A stretch of DNA of 64,000 bases. It comes from Luzula sylvatica. Its lineage: Eukaryota; Streptophyta; Magnoliopsida; Poales; Juncaceae. Location: the NCBI GenBank assembly GCA_946800325.1, contig OX326958.1, positions 63,295,793 to 63,359,792 on the forward strand. Reading direction: 5' to 3'. Numbering within the stretch: the first letter of the stretch is position 1; each line of letters opens with the position of its first letter. Position numbers and translations under genes: made by a program. The notes beneath the pieces are model-generated. The model was not told the origin of the DNA and made no database searches. It saw only the letters and a list, made by a program, of their open reading frames with translations. Shown one piece after another: positions 12,650-26,536 of this stretch.

Positions 12650-13269
12650 TACTACATAACTTTTCACCAAATTTTACAAACACTAAGTAAGTTTGTTTTT
12701 CGATTCAAAACAAGATTTTAACGCTTTGAGGAGTTCAAATAACGTGTTTTTAGATCAATTGTATCGTATCTTTTACTACTTAACTTTTCACCAAATTTCA
12801 CAAACACTAAGAAAGTTTGTTTTTCGATTCAAAACAAGATTTTAACGCTTTGAGGAGTTCAAATAACGTGTTTTTAGATCAATTGCATCGTATCTTTTAC
12901 TACATAACTTTTCACCAAATTTCACAAACACTAAGTAAGTTTGTTTTTCGATTCAAAACAAGATTTTAACGCTTTGAGGAGTTCAAATAACTTGTTTTTA
13001 GATCATTTGCATCGTATCTTTTACTACATAACTTTTCACCAAAATTTACAAACAGTAAGTAAGTTTGTTTTTCGATTCAAAACAAGATTTTAACGCTTTG
13101 AGGAGTTCAAATAACTTGTTTTTAGATGATTTGCATCGTATCTTTTACTACATAACTTTTCACCAAATTTTACAAACACTAAGTAAGTTTGTTTTTCAAT
13201 TCAAAACAAGATTTTAACGCTTTGAGGAGTTCAAATAACTTGTTTTTAGATCATATGCATCGAATCTTT
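12650..13269. repeat. Five-monomer cassette after M1, first occurrence
   Basis: Five monomers not present at this place in type A: X (12650, tail caattgtatcg), an M5-like monomer (12774, cttaac and aagaaag), an M21-like monomer (12898), a private monomer with accaaaatttacaaac and acagtaag (13022), and a second M1 (13146, catatgcatcgaatc). The cassette is therefore bounded by two M1 copies, consistent with insertion by duplication between them. It recurs at 16700, 20750, 26537, 31454 and, with a 94-bp third monomer, 36249. Confidence 0.92.
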
Positions 13270-13517
13270 TACTACATAACTTTTCACCAAATTTTACAAA
13301 CACTAAGTAAGTTTGTTTTTCAATTCAAAACAAGATTTTAACGCTTTGAGGAGTTGAAATAACATGTTTTTAGATCATTTGTATCGTATCTTTTATTACA
13401 TAACTTTTAACCAAATTTCACAAACACTAAGTAAGTTTGTTTTTCGATTCAAAACAAGATTTTAACGCTTTGAGGAGTTCAAATAACTTGTTTTTTGATC
13501 ATTTGTATCGTATCTTT

Positions 13518-14095
13518 TACTACATAACTTTTCACCAAATTTCACAAACACTAAGTAAGTTTGTTTTTCGATTCAAAACAAGATTTTAACGTGTTTTTAG
13601 ATCAATTGTATTGTATCTTTTACTACTTAACTTTTCACCAAATTTCACAAACACTAAGAAAGTTTGTTTTTCGATTCAAAACAAGATTTTAACGCTTTGA
13701 GGAGTTCAAATAACGTGTTTTTAGATCAATTGCATCGTATCTTTTACTACATAACTTTTCACCAAATTTCACAAACACTAAGTAAGTTTGTTTTTCGATT
13801 CAAAACAAGATTTTAACGCTTTGATGAGTTCAAATAACGTGTTTTTAGATCAATTGTATCGTATCTTTTACTACGTAACTTTTCACCAAATTTCACAAAC
13901 ACTAAGAAAGTTTGGTTTTCGATTCAAAATAAGATTTTAACGCTTTGAGGAGTTCAAATAACGTGTTTTTTGATCATTTGTATCGTATCTTTTACTACAT
14001 AACTTTTCACCAAATTTCACAAATACTAAGTAAGTTTGTTTTTCGATTCAAAACAAGATTTTAACGTGTTTTTAGATCAATTGTATTGTATCTTT
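13518..14095. repeat. M4-M8 module, copy 4
   Basis: 103-bp monomers at 13518-13620 and 13993-14095. The second one carries aaatactaag, a marker kept in all modules to the right. Confidence 0.96.
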
Positions 14096-16699
14096 TACTA
14101 CTTAACTTTTCACCAAATTTCACAAACACTAAGAAAGTTTGTTTTTCGATTCAAAACAAAATTTTAACGCTTTGAGGAGTTCAAATAACGTGTTTTTAGA
14201 TCAATTGCATCGTATCTTTTACTACATAACTTTTCACCAAATTTTACAAACACTAAGTAAGTTTGTTTTTCGATTCAAAACAAGATTTTAACGCTTTGAG
14301 GAGTTGAAATAACATGTTTTTAGATCATTTGTATCGTATCTTTTATTACATAACTTTTAACCAAATTTCACAAACACTAAGTAAGTTTGTTTTTCGATTC
14401 AAAACAAGATTTTAACGCTTTGAGGAGTTCAAATAACTTGTTTTTTGATCATTTGTATCGTATCTTTTACTACATAACTTTTCACCAAATTTCACAAACA
14501 CTAAGTAAGTTTGTTTTTCGATTCAAAACAAGATTTTAACGCTTTGAGGAGTTCAAATAACTTGTTTTTAGATGATTTGCATCGTATCTTTTACTACATA
14601 AGTTTTCACCAAATTTCACAAACACTAAGTAAGTTTGTTTTTCAATTCAAAACAAGATTTTATCGCTTCGAGGAGTTCAAATAACGTGTTTTTAGATCAA
14701 TTGCATCGTATCTTTTACTACATAACTTTTCACCAAATTTCACAAACACTAAGTAAGTGTGTTTTTCGATTCAAAACAAGATTTTAACGCTTTGAGGAGT
14801 TCAAATAACGTGTTTTTAGATCAATTGCATCGTATCTTTTACTACATAACTTTTCACCAAATTTCACAAACACTAAGTAAGTTTGTTTTTCGATTCAAAA
14901 CAAGATTTTAACGCTTTGAGGAGTTCAAATAACTTGTTTTTAGATCATTTGCATCGTATCTTTTACTACATAACTTCTCACCAAATTTTACAAACTGTAA
15001 GTAAGTTTGTTTTTCGATTCAAAACAAGATTTTAACGCTTTGAGGAGTTCAAATAACATGTTTTTAGATCATTTGTATCGTATCTTTTATTACATAACTT
15101 TTAACCAAATTTCACAAACACTAAGTAAGTTTGTTTTTCGATTCAAAACAAGATTTTAACGCTTTGAGGAGTTCAAATAACTTGTTTTTAGATCATATGC
15201 ATCGTATCTTTTACTACATAACTTTTCACCAAATTTTACAAACACTAAGTAAGTTTGTTTTTCGATTCAAAACAAGATTTTAACGCTTTGAGGAGTTCAA
15301 ATAACATGTTTTTAGATCATTTGTATCGTATCTTTTATTACATAACTTTTAACCAAATTTCACAAACACTAAGTAAGTTTGTTTTTCGATTAAAAACTAG
15401 ATTTTAACGCTTTGAGGAGTTCAAATAACTTGTTTTTTGATCATTTGTATCGTATCTTTTACTACATAACTTTTCACCAAATTTCACAAACACTAAGTAA
15501 GTTTGTTTTTCGATTCAAAACAAGATTTTAACGCTTTGAGGAGTTCAAATAACTTGTTTTTAGATCATTTGCATCCTATCATTTACTACATAACTTTTCA
15601 CCAAATTTTACAAACACTAAGTAAGTTTGTTTTTCGATTCAAAACAAAATTTTAACGCTTTGAGGAGTTCAAATAACGTGTTTTTTGATCAATTGCATCG
15701 TATCTTTTACTACATAACTTTTCACCAAATTTCACAAACACTAAGTAAGTTTGTTTTTCGATTCAAAACAAGATTTTAACGCTTTGAGGAGTTCAAATAA
15801 CTTGTTTTTAGATCATTTGCATCCTATCTTTTACTACATAACTTTTCACCAAATTTTACAAACACTAAGTAAGTTTGTTTTTCGATTCAAAACAAGATTT
15901 TAACGCTTTGAGGATTTCCAATAACTTGTTTTTAGATCATTTGCATCGTATCTTTTACTACATAACTTTTCACCAAATTTTACAAACACTAAGTAAGTTT
16001 GTTTTTCGATTCAAAACTAAATTTTAACACTTTGAGGAGTTGAAATAACGTGTTTTTAGATCATTTGTATTGTATCTTTTACTACATAACTTTTCACCAA
16101 ATTTCACAAACAATAAGTAAGTTTGTTTTTCGATTCAAAACAAGATTTTAACGGTTTGAGGAGTTCAAATAACTTGTTTTTTGATCATTTGTATCGTATC
16201 TTTTACTACATAACTTTTCACCAAATTTCACAAACACTAAGTAAGTTTGTTTTTCGATTCAAAACAAGATTTTAACGCTTTGAGGAGTTCAAATAACTTG
16301 TTTTTAGATGATTTGCATCGTATCATTCACTACATAACTTTTCACCAAATTTCACAAACACTAAGTAAGTTTGTTTTTCGATTCAAAACAAGATTTTAAC
16401 GCTTTGAGGAGTTCAAATAACTTGTTTTTAGATCATTTGCATCGTATCTTTTACTACATAACTTTTCACCAAATTTCACAAACACTAAGTAAGTTTGTTT
16501 TTCGATTCAAAACAAGATTTTAACGCTTTGAGGAGTTCAAATAACTTGTTTTTAGATGATTTGCATCGTATCTTTTACTACATAACTTTTCACCAAATTT
16601 TACAAACACTAAGTAAGTTTGTTTTTCGATTCAAAACAAGATTTTAACGCTTTGAGGAGTTCAAATAACTTGTTTTTAGATCATATGCATCGAATCTTT

Positions 16700-17319
16700 T
16701 ACTACATAACTTTTCACCAAATTTTACAAACACTAAGTAAGTTTGTTTTTCGATTCAAAACAAGATTTTAACGCTTTGAGGAGTTCAAATAACGTGTTTT
16801 TAGATCAATTGTATCGTATCTTTTACTACTTAACTTTTCACCAAATTTCACAAACACTAAGAAAGTTTGTTTTTCGATTCAAAACAAGATTTTAACGCTT
16901 TGAGGAGTTCAAATAACGTGTTTTTAGATCAATTGCATCGTATCTTTTACTACATAACTTTTCACCAAATTTCACAAACACTAAGTAAGTTTGTTTTTCG
17001 ATTCAAAACAAGATTTTAACGCTTTGAGGAGTTCAAATAACTTGTTTTTAGATCATTTGCATCGTATCTTTTACTACATAACTTTTCACCAAAATTTACA
17101 AACAGTAAGTAAGTTTGTTTTTCGATTCAAAACAAGATTTTAACGCTTTGAGGAGTTCAAATAACTTGTTTTTAGATGATTTGCATCGTATCTTTTACTA
17201 CATAACTTTTCACCAAATTTTACAAACACTAAGTAAGTTTGTTTTTCAATTCAAAACAAGATTTTAACGCTTTGAGGAGTTCAAATAACTTGTTTTTAGA
17301 TCATATGCATCGAATCTTT
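16700..17319. repeat. Five-monomer cassette, second occurrence
   Basis: Same five monomers, 4,050 bp after the first. The last one keeps gtttttcaattc (A at 17248), as in the first occurrence; the third occurrence has cgattc there. Confidence 0.92.
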
Positions 17320-17567
17320 TACTACATAACTTTTCACCAAATTTTACAAACACTAAGTAAGTTTGTTTTTCAATTCAAAACAAGATTTTAACGCTTTGAG
17401 GAGTTGAAATAACATGTTTTTAGATCATTTGTATCGTATCTTTTATTACATAACTTTTAACCAAATTTCACAAACACTAAGTAAGTTTGTTTTTCGATTC
17501 AAAACAAGATTTTAACGCTTTGAGGAGTTCAAATAACTTGTTTTTTGATCATTTGTATCGTATCTTT

Positions 17568-18145
17568 TACTACATAACTTTTCACCAAATTTCACAAACA
17601 CTAAGTAAGTTTGTTTTTCGATTCAAAACAAGATTTTAACGTGTTTTTAGATCAATTGTATTGTATCTTTTACTACTTAACTTTTCACCAAATTTCACAA
17701 ACACTAAGAAAGTTTGTTTTTCGATTCAAAACAAGATTTTAACGCTTTGAGGAGTTCAAATAACGTGTTTTTAGATCAATTGCATCGTATCTTTTACTAC
17801 ATAACTTTTCACCAAATTTCACAAACACTAAGTAAGTTTGTTTTTCGATTCAAAACAAGATTTTAACGCTTTGATGAGTTCAAATAACGTGTTTTTAGAT
17901 CAATTGTATCGTATCTTTTACTACGTAACTTTTCACCAAATTTCACAAACACTAAGAAAGTTTGGTTTTCGATTCAAAATAAGATTTTAACGCTTTGAGG
18001 AGTTCAAATAACGTGTTTTTTGATCATTTGTATCGTATCTTTTACTACATAACTTTTCACCAAATTTCACAAATACTAAGTAAGTTTGTTTTTCGATTCA
18101 AAACAAGATTTTAACGTGTTTTTAGATCAATTGTATTGTATCTTT
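17568..18145. repeat. M4-M8 module, copy 5
   Basis: 103-bp monomers at 17568-17670 and 18043-18145, 4,050 bp after copy 4. Confidence 0.96.
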
Positions 18146-20749
18146 TACTACTTAACTTTTCACCAAATTTCACAAACACTAAGAAAGTTTGTTTTTCGAT
18201 TCAAAACAAAATTTTAACGCTTTGAGGAGTTCAAATAACGTGTTTTTAGATCAATTGCATCGTATCTTTTACTACATAACTTTTCACCAAATTTTACAAA
18301 CACTAAGTAAGTTTGTTTTTCGATTCAAAACAAGATTTTAACGCTTTGAGGAGTTGAAATAACATGTTTTTAGATCATTTGTATCGTATCTTTTATTACA
18401 TAACTTTTAACCAAATTTCACAAACACTAAGTAAGTTTGTTTTTCGATTCAAAACAAGATTTTAACGCTTTGAGGAGTTCAAATAACTTGTTTTTTGATC
18501 ATTTGTATCGTATCTTTTACTACATAACTTTTCACCAAATTTCACAAACACTAAGTAAGTTTGTTTTTCGATTCAAAACAAGATTTTAACGCTTTGAGGA
18601 GTTCAAATAACTTGTTTTTAGATGATTTGCATCGTATCTTTTACTACATAAGTTTTCACCAAATTTCACAAACACTAAGTAAGTTTGTTTTTCAATTCAA
18701 AACAAGATTTTATCGCTTCGAGGAGTTCAAATAACGTGTTTTTAGATCAATTGCATCGTATCTTTTACTACATAACTTTTCACCAAATTTCACAAACACT
18801 AAGTAAGTGTGTTTTTCGATTCAAAACAAGATTTTAACGCTTTGAGGAGTTCAAATAACGTGTTTTTAGATCAATTGCATCGTATCTTTTACTACATAAC
18901 TTTTCACCAAATTTCACAAACACTAAGTAAGTTTGTTTTTCGATTCAAAACAAGATTTTAACGCTTTGAGGAGTTCAAATAACTTGTTTTTAGATCATTT
19001 GCATCGTATCTTTTACTACATAACTTCTCACCAAATTTTACAAACTGTAAGTAAGTTTGTTTTTCGATTCAAAACAAGATTTTAACGCTTTGAGGAGTTC
19101 AAATAACATGTTTTTAGATCATTTGTATCGTATCTTTTATTACATAACTTTTAACCAAATTTCACAAACACTAAGTAAGTTTGTTTTTCGATTCAAAACA
19201 AGATTTTAACGCTTTGAGGAGTTCAAATAACTTGTTTTTAGATCATATGCATCGTATCTTTTACTACATAACTTTTCACCAAATTTTACAAACACTAAGT
19301 AAGTTTGTTTTTCGATTCAAAACAAGATTTTAACGCTTTGAGGAGTTCAAATAACATGTTTTTAGATCATTTGTATCGTATCTTTTATTACATAACTTTT
19401 AACCAAATTTCACAAACACTAAGTAAGTTTGTTTTTCGATTAAAAACTAGATTTTAACGCTTTGAGGAGTTCAAATAACTTGTTTTTTGATCATTTGTAT
19501 CGTATCTTTTACTACATAACTTTTCACCAAATTTCACAAACACTAAGTAAGTTTGTTTTTCGATTCAAAACAAGATTTTAACGCTTTGAGGAGTTCAAAT
19601 AACTTGTTTTTAGATCATTTGCATCCTATCATTTACTACATAACTTTTCACCAAATTTTACAAACACTAAGTAAGTTTGTTTTTCGATTCAAAACAAAAT
19701 TTTAACGCTTTGAGGAGTTCAAATAACGTGTTTTTTGATCAATTGCATCGTATCTTTTACTACATAACTTTTCACCAAATTTCACAAACACTAAGTAAGT
19801 TTGTTTTTCGATTCAAAACAAGATTTTAACGCTTTGAGGAGTTCAAATAACTTGTTTTTAGATCATTTGCATCCTATCTTTTACTACATAACTTTTCACC
19901 AAATTTTACAAACACTAAGTAAGTTTGTTTTTCGATTCAAAACAAGATTTTAACGCTTTGAGGATTTCCAATAACTTGTTTTTAGATCATTTGCATCGTA
20001 TCTTTTACTACATAACTTTTCACCAAATTTTACAAACACTAAGTAAGTTTGTTTTTCGATTCAAAACTAAATTTTAACACTTTGAGGAGTTGAAATAACG
20101 TGTTTTTAGATCATTTGTATTGTATCTTTTACTACATAACTTTTCACCAAATTTCACAAACAATAAGTAAGTTTGTTTTTCGATTCAAAACAAGATTTTA
20201 ACGGTTTGAGGAGTTCAAATAACTTGTTTTTTGATCATTTGTATCGTATCTTTTACTACATAACTTTTCACCAAATTTCACAAACACTAAGTAAGTTTGT
20301 TTTTCGATTCAAAACAAGATTTTAACGCTTTGAGGAGTTCAAATAACTTGTTTTTAGATGATTTGCATCGTATCATTCACTACATAACTTTTCACCAAAT
20401 TTCACAAACACTAAGTAAGTTTGTTTTTCGATTCAAAACAAGATTTTAACGCTTTGAGGAGTTCAAATAACTTGTTTTTAGATCATTTGCATCGTATCTT
20501 TTACTACATAACTTTTCACCAAATTTCACAAACACTAAGTAAGTTTGTTTTTCGATTCAAAACAAGATTTTAACGCTTTGAGGAGTTCAAATAACTTGTT
20601 TTTAGATGATTTGCATCGTATCTTTTACTACATAACTTTTCACCAAATTTTACAAACACTAAGTAAGTTTGTTTTTCGATTCAAAACAAGATTTTAACGC
20701 TTTGAGGAGTTCAAATAACTTGTTTTTAGATCATATGCATCGAATCTTT

Positions 20750-21369
20750 TACTACATAACTTTTCACCAAATTTTACAAACACTAAGTAAGTTTGTTTTT
20801 CGATTCAAAACAAGATTTTAACGCTTTGAGGAGTTCAAATAACGTGTTTTTAGATCAATTGTATCGTATCTTTTACTACTTAACTTTTCACCAAATTTCA
20901 CAAACACTAAGAAAGTTTGTTTTTCGATTCAAAACAAGATTTTAACGCTTTGAGGAGTTCAAATAACGTGTTTTTAGATCAATTGCATCGTATCTTTTAC
21001 TACATAACTTTTCACCAAATTTCACAAACACTAAGTAAGTTTGTTTTTCGATTCAAAACAAGATTTTAACGCTTTGAGGAGTTCAAATAACTTGTTTTTA
21101 GATCATTTGCATCGTATCTTTTACTACATAACTTTTCACCAAAATTTACAAACAGTAAGTAAGTTTGTTTTTCGATTCAAAACAAGATTTTAACGCTTTG
21201 AGGAGTTCAAATAACTTGTTTTTAGATGATTTGCATCGTATCTTTTACTACATAACTTTTCACCAAATTTTACAAACACTAAGTAAGTTTGTTTTTCGAT
21301 TCAAAACAAGATTTTAACGCTTTGAGGAGTTCAAATAACTTGTTTTTAGATCATATGCATCGAATCTTT
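20750..21369. repeat. Five-monomer cassette, third occurrence
   Basis: Same five monomers, 4,050 bp after the second; the last monomer now has tttttcgattc (G at 21298), as do all later copies. Confidence 0.92.
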
Positions 21370-21617
21370 TACTACATAACTTTTCACCAAATTTTACAAA
21401 CACTAAGTAAGTTTGTTTTTCGATTCAAAACAAGATTTTAACGCTTTGAGGAGTTGAAATAACATGTTTTTAGATCATTTGTATCGTATCTTTTATTACA
21501 TAACTTTTAACCAAATTTCACAAACACTAAGTAAGTTTGTTTTTCGATTCAAAACAAGATTTTAACGCTTTGAGGAGTTCAAATAACTTGTTTTTTGATC
21601 ATTTGTATCGTATCTTT

Positions 21618-22195
21618 TACTACATAACTTTTCACCAAATTTCACAAACACTAAGTAAGTTTGTTTTTCGATTCAAAACAAGATTTTAACGTGTTTTTAG
21701 ATCAATTGTATTGTATCTTTTACTACTTAACTTTTCACCAAATTTCACAAACACTAAGAAAGTTTGTTTTTCGATTCAAAACAAGATTTTAACGCTTTGA
21801 GGAGTTCAAATAACGTGTTTTTAGATCAATTGCATCGTATCTTTCACTACATAACTTTTCACCAAATTTCACAAACACTAAGTAAGTTTGTTTTTCGATT
21901 CAAAACAAGATTTTAACGCTTTGATGAGTTCAAATAACGTGTTTTTAGATCAATTGTATCGTATCTTTTACTACGTAACTTTTCACCAAATTTCACAAAC
22001 ACTAAGAAAGTTTGGTTTTCGATTCAAAATAAGATTTTAACGCTTTGAGGAGTTCAAATAACGTGTTTTTTGATCATTTGTATCGTATCTTTTACTACAT
22101 AACTTTTCACCAAAGTTCACAAATACTAAGTAAGTTTGTTTTTCGATTCAAAACAAGATTTTAACGTGTTTTTAGATCAATTGTATTGTATCTTT
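21618..22195. repeat. M4-M8 module, copy 6
   Basis: 103-bp monomers at 21618-21720 and 22093-22195. This copy introduces the private G at 22115 (caaagttcac), seen again in copies 7 and 8. Confidence 0.96.
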
Positions 22196-23808
22196 TACTA
22201 CTTAACTTTTCACCAAATTTCACAAACACTAAGAAAGTTTGTTTTTCGATTCAAAACAAGATTTTAACGCTTTGAGGAGTTCAAATAACGTGTTTTTAGA
22301 TCAATTGCATCGTATCTTTTACTACATAACTTTTCACCAAATTTTACAAACACTAAGTAAGTTTGTTTTTCGATTCAAAACAAGATTTTAACGCTTTGAG
22401 GAGTTGAAATAACATGTTTTTAGATCATGTGTATCGTATCTTTTATTACATAACTTTTAACCAAATTTCACAAACACTAAGTAAGTTTGTTTTTCGATTC
22501 AAAACAAGATTTTAACGCTTTGAGGAGTTCAAATAACTTGTTTTTTGATCATTTGTATCGTATCTTTTACTACATAACTTTTCACCAAATTTCACAAACA
22601 CTAAGTAAGTTTGTTTTTCGATTCAAAACAAGATTTTAACGCTTTGAGGAGTTCAAATAACTTGTTTTTAGATGATTTGCATCGTATCTTTTACTACATA
22701 AGTTTTCACCAAATTTCACAAACACTAAGTAAGTTTGTTTTTCAATTCAAAACAAGATTTTAACGCTTCGAGGAGTTCAAATAACGTGTTTTTATTCATT
22801 TGTATCGTATCTTTTACTACATAACTTTTCACCAAATTTCACAAACACTAAGTAAGTTTGTTTTTCGATTCAAAACAAGATTTTAACGCTTTGAGGAGTA
22901 CAAATAACTTGTTTTTAGATTATTTGCATCGTATCTTTTACTACATAACTTTTCACCAAATTTTACAAACACTAAGTAAGTTTATTTTTCGATTGAAAAC
23001 CAGATTTTAACGCTTTGAGGAGTTCAAATAACGTGTTTTTAGATCAATTGTATCGTATCTTTTACTACGTAACTTTTCACCAAATTTCACAAACACTAAG
23101 AAAGTTTGTTTTTCGATTCAAAACAAGATTTTAACGCTTTGAGGAGTTCAAATAACGTGTTTTTAGATCAATTGCATCGTATCTTTTACTACATAACATT
23201 TCACCAAATTTTACAAACACTAAGTAAGTTTGTTTTTCGATTCAAAACAAGATTTTAACGCTTTGAGGGGAGTTCAAATAACTTGTTTTTAGATCATTTG
23301 CATCGTATCTTTTACTACATAACATTTCACCAAATTTTACAAACCCTAAGTAAGTTTGTTTTTCGATTCAAAACAAGATTTTAACGCTTTGAGGAGTTCA
23401 AATAACGTGTTTTTAGATCATTTGTATCGTATATTTTACTACGTAACTTTTCAATAAATTTCACAAAAACTAAGTAAGTTTGTTTTTCGATTCAAAACAA
23501 GATTTCAACGCTTTGAGGAGTTCAAATAACGTGTTTTTAGATCAATTGTATTGTATCTTTTACTACGTAACTTTTCACCAAATTTCACAAACACTAAGAA
23601 AGTTTGTTTTTCGATTCAAAACAAGATTTTAACGCTTTGAGGAGTTCAAATAACGTGTTTTTAGATCAATTGCATCGTATCTTTTACTACATAACTTTTC
23701 ACCAAATTTCACAAACACTAAGTAAGTTTGTTTTTCGATTCAAAACAAGATTTTAACGCTTTGAGGAGTTCAAATAACTTGTTTTTAGATCATTTGCATC
23801 GTATCTTT

Positions 23809-25792
23809 TACTACATAACTTCTCACCAAATTTTACAAACAGTAAGTAAGTTTGTTTTTCGATTCAAAACAAGATTTTAACGCTTTGAGGAGTTCAAATA
23901 ACATGTTTTTAGATCATTTGTATCGTATCTTTTATTACATAACTTTTAACAAAATTTCACAAACACTAAGTAAGTTTGTTTTTCGATTCAAAACAAGATT
24001 TTAACGCTTTGAGGAGTTCAAATAACTTGTTTTTAGATCATATGCATCGTATCTTTTACTACATAACTTTTCACCAAATTTTACAAACACTAAGTAAGTT
24101 TGTTTTTCGATTCAAAACAAGATTTTAACGCTTTGAGGAGTTCAAATAACATGTTTTTAGATCATTTGTATCGTATCTTTTATTACATAACTTTTAACCA
24201 AATTTCACAAACACTAAGTAAGTTTGTTTTTCGATTAAAAACTAGATTTTAACGCTTTGAGGAGTTCAAATAACTTGTTTTTTGATCATTTGTATCGTAT
24301 CTTTTACTACATAACTTTTCACCAAATTTCACAAACACTAAGTAAGTTTGTTTTTCGATTCAAAACAAGATTTTAACGCTTTGAGGAGTTCAAATAACTT
24401 GTTTTTAGATCATTTGCATCCTATCATTTACTACATAACTTTTCACCAAATTTTACAAACACTAAGTAAGTTTGTTTTTCGATTCAAAACAAAATTTTAA
24501 CGCTTTGAGGAGTTCAAATAACGTGTTTTTTGATCAATTGCATCGTATCTTTTACTACATAACTTTTCACCAAATTTCACAAACACTAAGTAAGTTTGTT
24601 TTTCGATTCAAAACAAGATTTTAACGCTTTGAGGAGTTCAAATAACTTGTTTTTAGATCATTTGCATCCTATCTTTTACTACATAACTTTTCACCAAATT
24701 TCACAAACACTAAGTAAGTTTGTTTTTCGATTCAAAACAAGATTTTAACGCTTTGAGGAGTTCAAATAACTTGTTTTTAGATCATTTGCATCGTATCTTT
24801 TACTACATAACTTCTCACCAAATTTTACAAACTGTAAGTAAGTTTGTTTTTCGATTCAAAACAAGATTTTAACGCTTTGAGGAGTTCAAATAACATGTTT
24901 TTAGATCATTTGTATCGTATCTTTTATTACATAACTTTTAACCAAATTTCACAAACACTAAGTAAGTTTGTTTTTCGATTCAAAACAAGATTTTAACGCT
25001 TTGAGGAGTTCAAATAACTTGTTTTTAGATCATATGCATCGTATCTTTTACTACATAACTTTTCACCAAATTTTACAAACACTAAGTAAGTTTGTTTTTC
25101 GATTCAAAACAAGATTTTAACGCTTTGAGGAGTTCAAATAACATGTTTTTAGATCATTTGTATCGTATCTTTTATTACATAACTTTTAACCAAATTTCAC
25201 AAACACTAAGTAAGTTTGTTTTTCGATTAAAAACTAGATTTTAACGCTTTGAGGAGTTCAAATAACTTGTTTTTTGATCATTTGTATCGTATCTTTTACT
25301 ACATAACTTTTCACCAAATTTCACAAACACTAAGTAAGTTTGTTTTTCGATTCAAAACAAGATTTTAACGCTTTGAGGAGTTCAAATAACTTGTTTTTAG
25401 ATCATTTGCATCCTATCATTTACTACATAACTTTTCACCAAATTTTACAAACACTAAGTAAGTTTGTTTTTCGATTCAAAACAAAATTTTAACGCTTTGA
25501 GGAGTTCAAATAACGTGTTTTTTGATCAATTGCATCGTATCTTTTACTACATAACTTTTCACCAAATTTCACAAACACTAAGTAAGTTTGTTTTTCGATT
25601 CAAAACAAGATTTTAACGCTTTGAGGAGTTCAAATAACTTGTTTTTAGATCATTTGCATCCTATCTTTTACTACATAACTTTTCACCAAATTTTACAAAC
25701 ACTAAGTAAGTTTGTTTTTCGATTCAAAACAAGATTTTAACGCTTTGAGGATTTCCAATAACTTGTTTTTAGATCATTTGCATCGTATCTTT
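23809..25792. repeat. Tandem duplication of 8 monomers, 2 x 992 bp
   Basis: M22-M28 plus a chimeric monomer (23809-24800) are followed directly by M22-M28 and M29 (24801-25792). The ttctcacc marker recurs at exactly 992 bp. The first copy has acagtaag and taacaaaatttc in M22-M23, the second actgtaag and taaccaaatttc, so the two halves come from slightly different parents. The chimeric eighth monomer lacks the ggatttcc of M29 and carries the tail of M21 (cttg, catttgcatcg). Confidence 0.94.
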
Positions 25793-26536
25793 TACTACAT
25801 AACTTTTCACCAAATTTTACAAACACTAAGTAAGTTTGTTTTTCGATTCAAAACTAAATTTTAACACTTTGAGGAGTTGAAATAACGTGTTTTTAGATCA
25901 TTTGTATTGTATCTTTTACTACATAACTTTTCACCAAATTTCACAAACAATAAGTAAGTTTGTTTTTCGATTCAAAACAAGATTTTAACGGTTTGAGGAG
26001 TTCAAATAACTTGTTTTTTGATCATTTGTATCGTATCTTTTACTACATAACTTTTCACCAAATTTCACAAACACTAAGTAAGTTTGTTTTTCGATTCAAA
26101 ACAAGATTTTAACGCTTTGAGGAGTTCAAATAACTTGTTTTTAGATGATTTGCATCGTATCATTCACTACATAACTTTTCACCAAATTTCACAAACACTA
26201 AGTAAGTTTGTTTTTCGATTCAAAACAAGATTTTAACGCTTTGAGGAGTTCAAATAACTTGTTTTTAGATCATTTGCATCGTATCTTTTACTACATAACT
26301 TTTCACCAAATTTCACAAACACTAAGTAAGTTTGTTTTTCGATTCAAAACAAGATTTTAACGCTTTGAGGAGTTCAAATAACTTGTTTTTAGATGATTTG
26401 CATCGTATCTTTTACTACATAACTTTTCACCAAATTTTACAAACACTAAGTAAGTTTGTTTTTCGATTCAAAACAAGATTTTAACGCTTTGAGGAGTTCA
26501 AATAACTTGTTTTTAGATCATATGCATCGAATCTTT

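Larger units (their letters stand above)
9797..14591. repeat. Rearranged A-to-B transition unit, 39 monomers, 4,795 bp
   Basis: M13-M22 of type A, then a monomer that starts as M23 and ends as M19 (11038-11161), M20-M24 again, a monomer that starts as M25 and ends as M29 (11782-11905), M30-M34, M1, a new five-monomer cassette (12650-13269), and then M2-M12 including both 103-bp monomers. Length equals 39 x 124 minus 42 plus 2 minus 1. So this unit has gained 4 monomers by duplication, lost 4 by deletion, and gained 5 as the cassette. It is the place where the 34-monomer organisation of the left end gives way to the 33-monomer organisation to its right. Confidence 0.93.
14592..18641. repeat. 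Type B HOR unit, 33 monomers, 4,050 bp
   Basis: M13 here is chimeric: it keeps ataagttttcacc and cttcgagg but has tttatcg and the tail gatcaattgcatcg, so the 1-base deletion of the usual M13 is absent. It is followed by one monomer with aagtgtgttttt (14716-14839) and then M21. M14-M20, including the 126-bp M17, are therefore missing. M22-M34, M1, the five-monomer cassette and M2-M12 follow. Length equals 33 x 124 minus 42 for the two 103-bp monomers, with no other indel, as read. The 4,050-bp period can be followed back to about 11,862 (ggatttcc of M29). Confidence 0.95.
18642..22691. repeat. Type B HOR unit, second copy, 4,050 bp
   Basis: Same order and same length as the preceding copy, including the rare aagtgtgttttt monomer and tttatcg in M13. 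Six substitutions were found against 14592-18641, at 21298, 21422, 21845, 22115, 22260 and 22429; all lie in the last 1.4 kb, and I found none in the first 2.6 kb. Three of them (21845 cttTcactac, 22115 caaaGttcac, 22429 catGtgtatc) are carried into the two units that follow, so this right-hand end was itself the template, or a close relative, of the next expansion. Confidence 0.94.
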
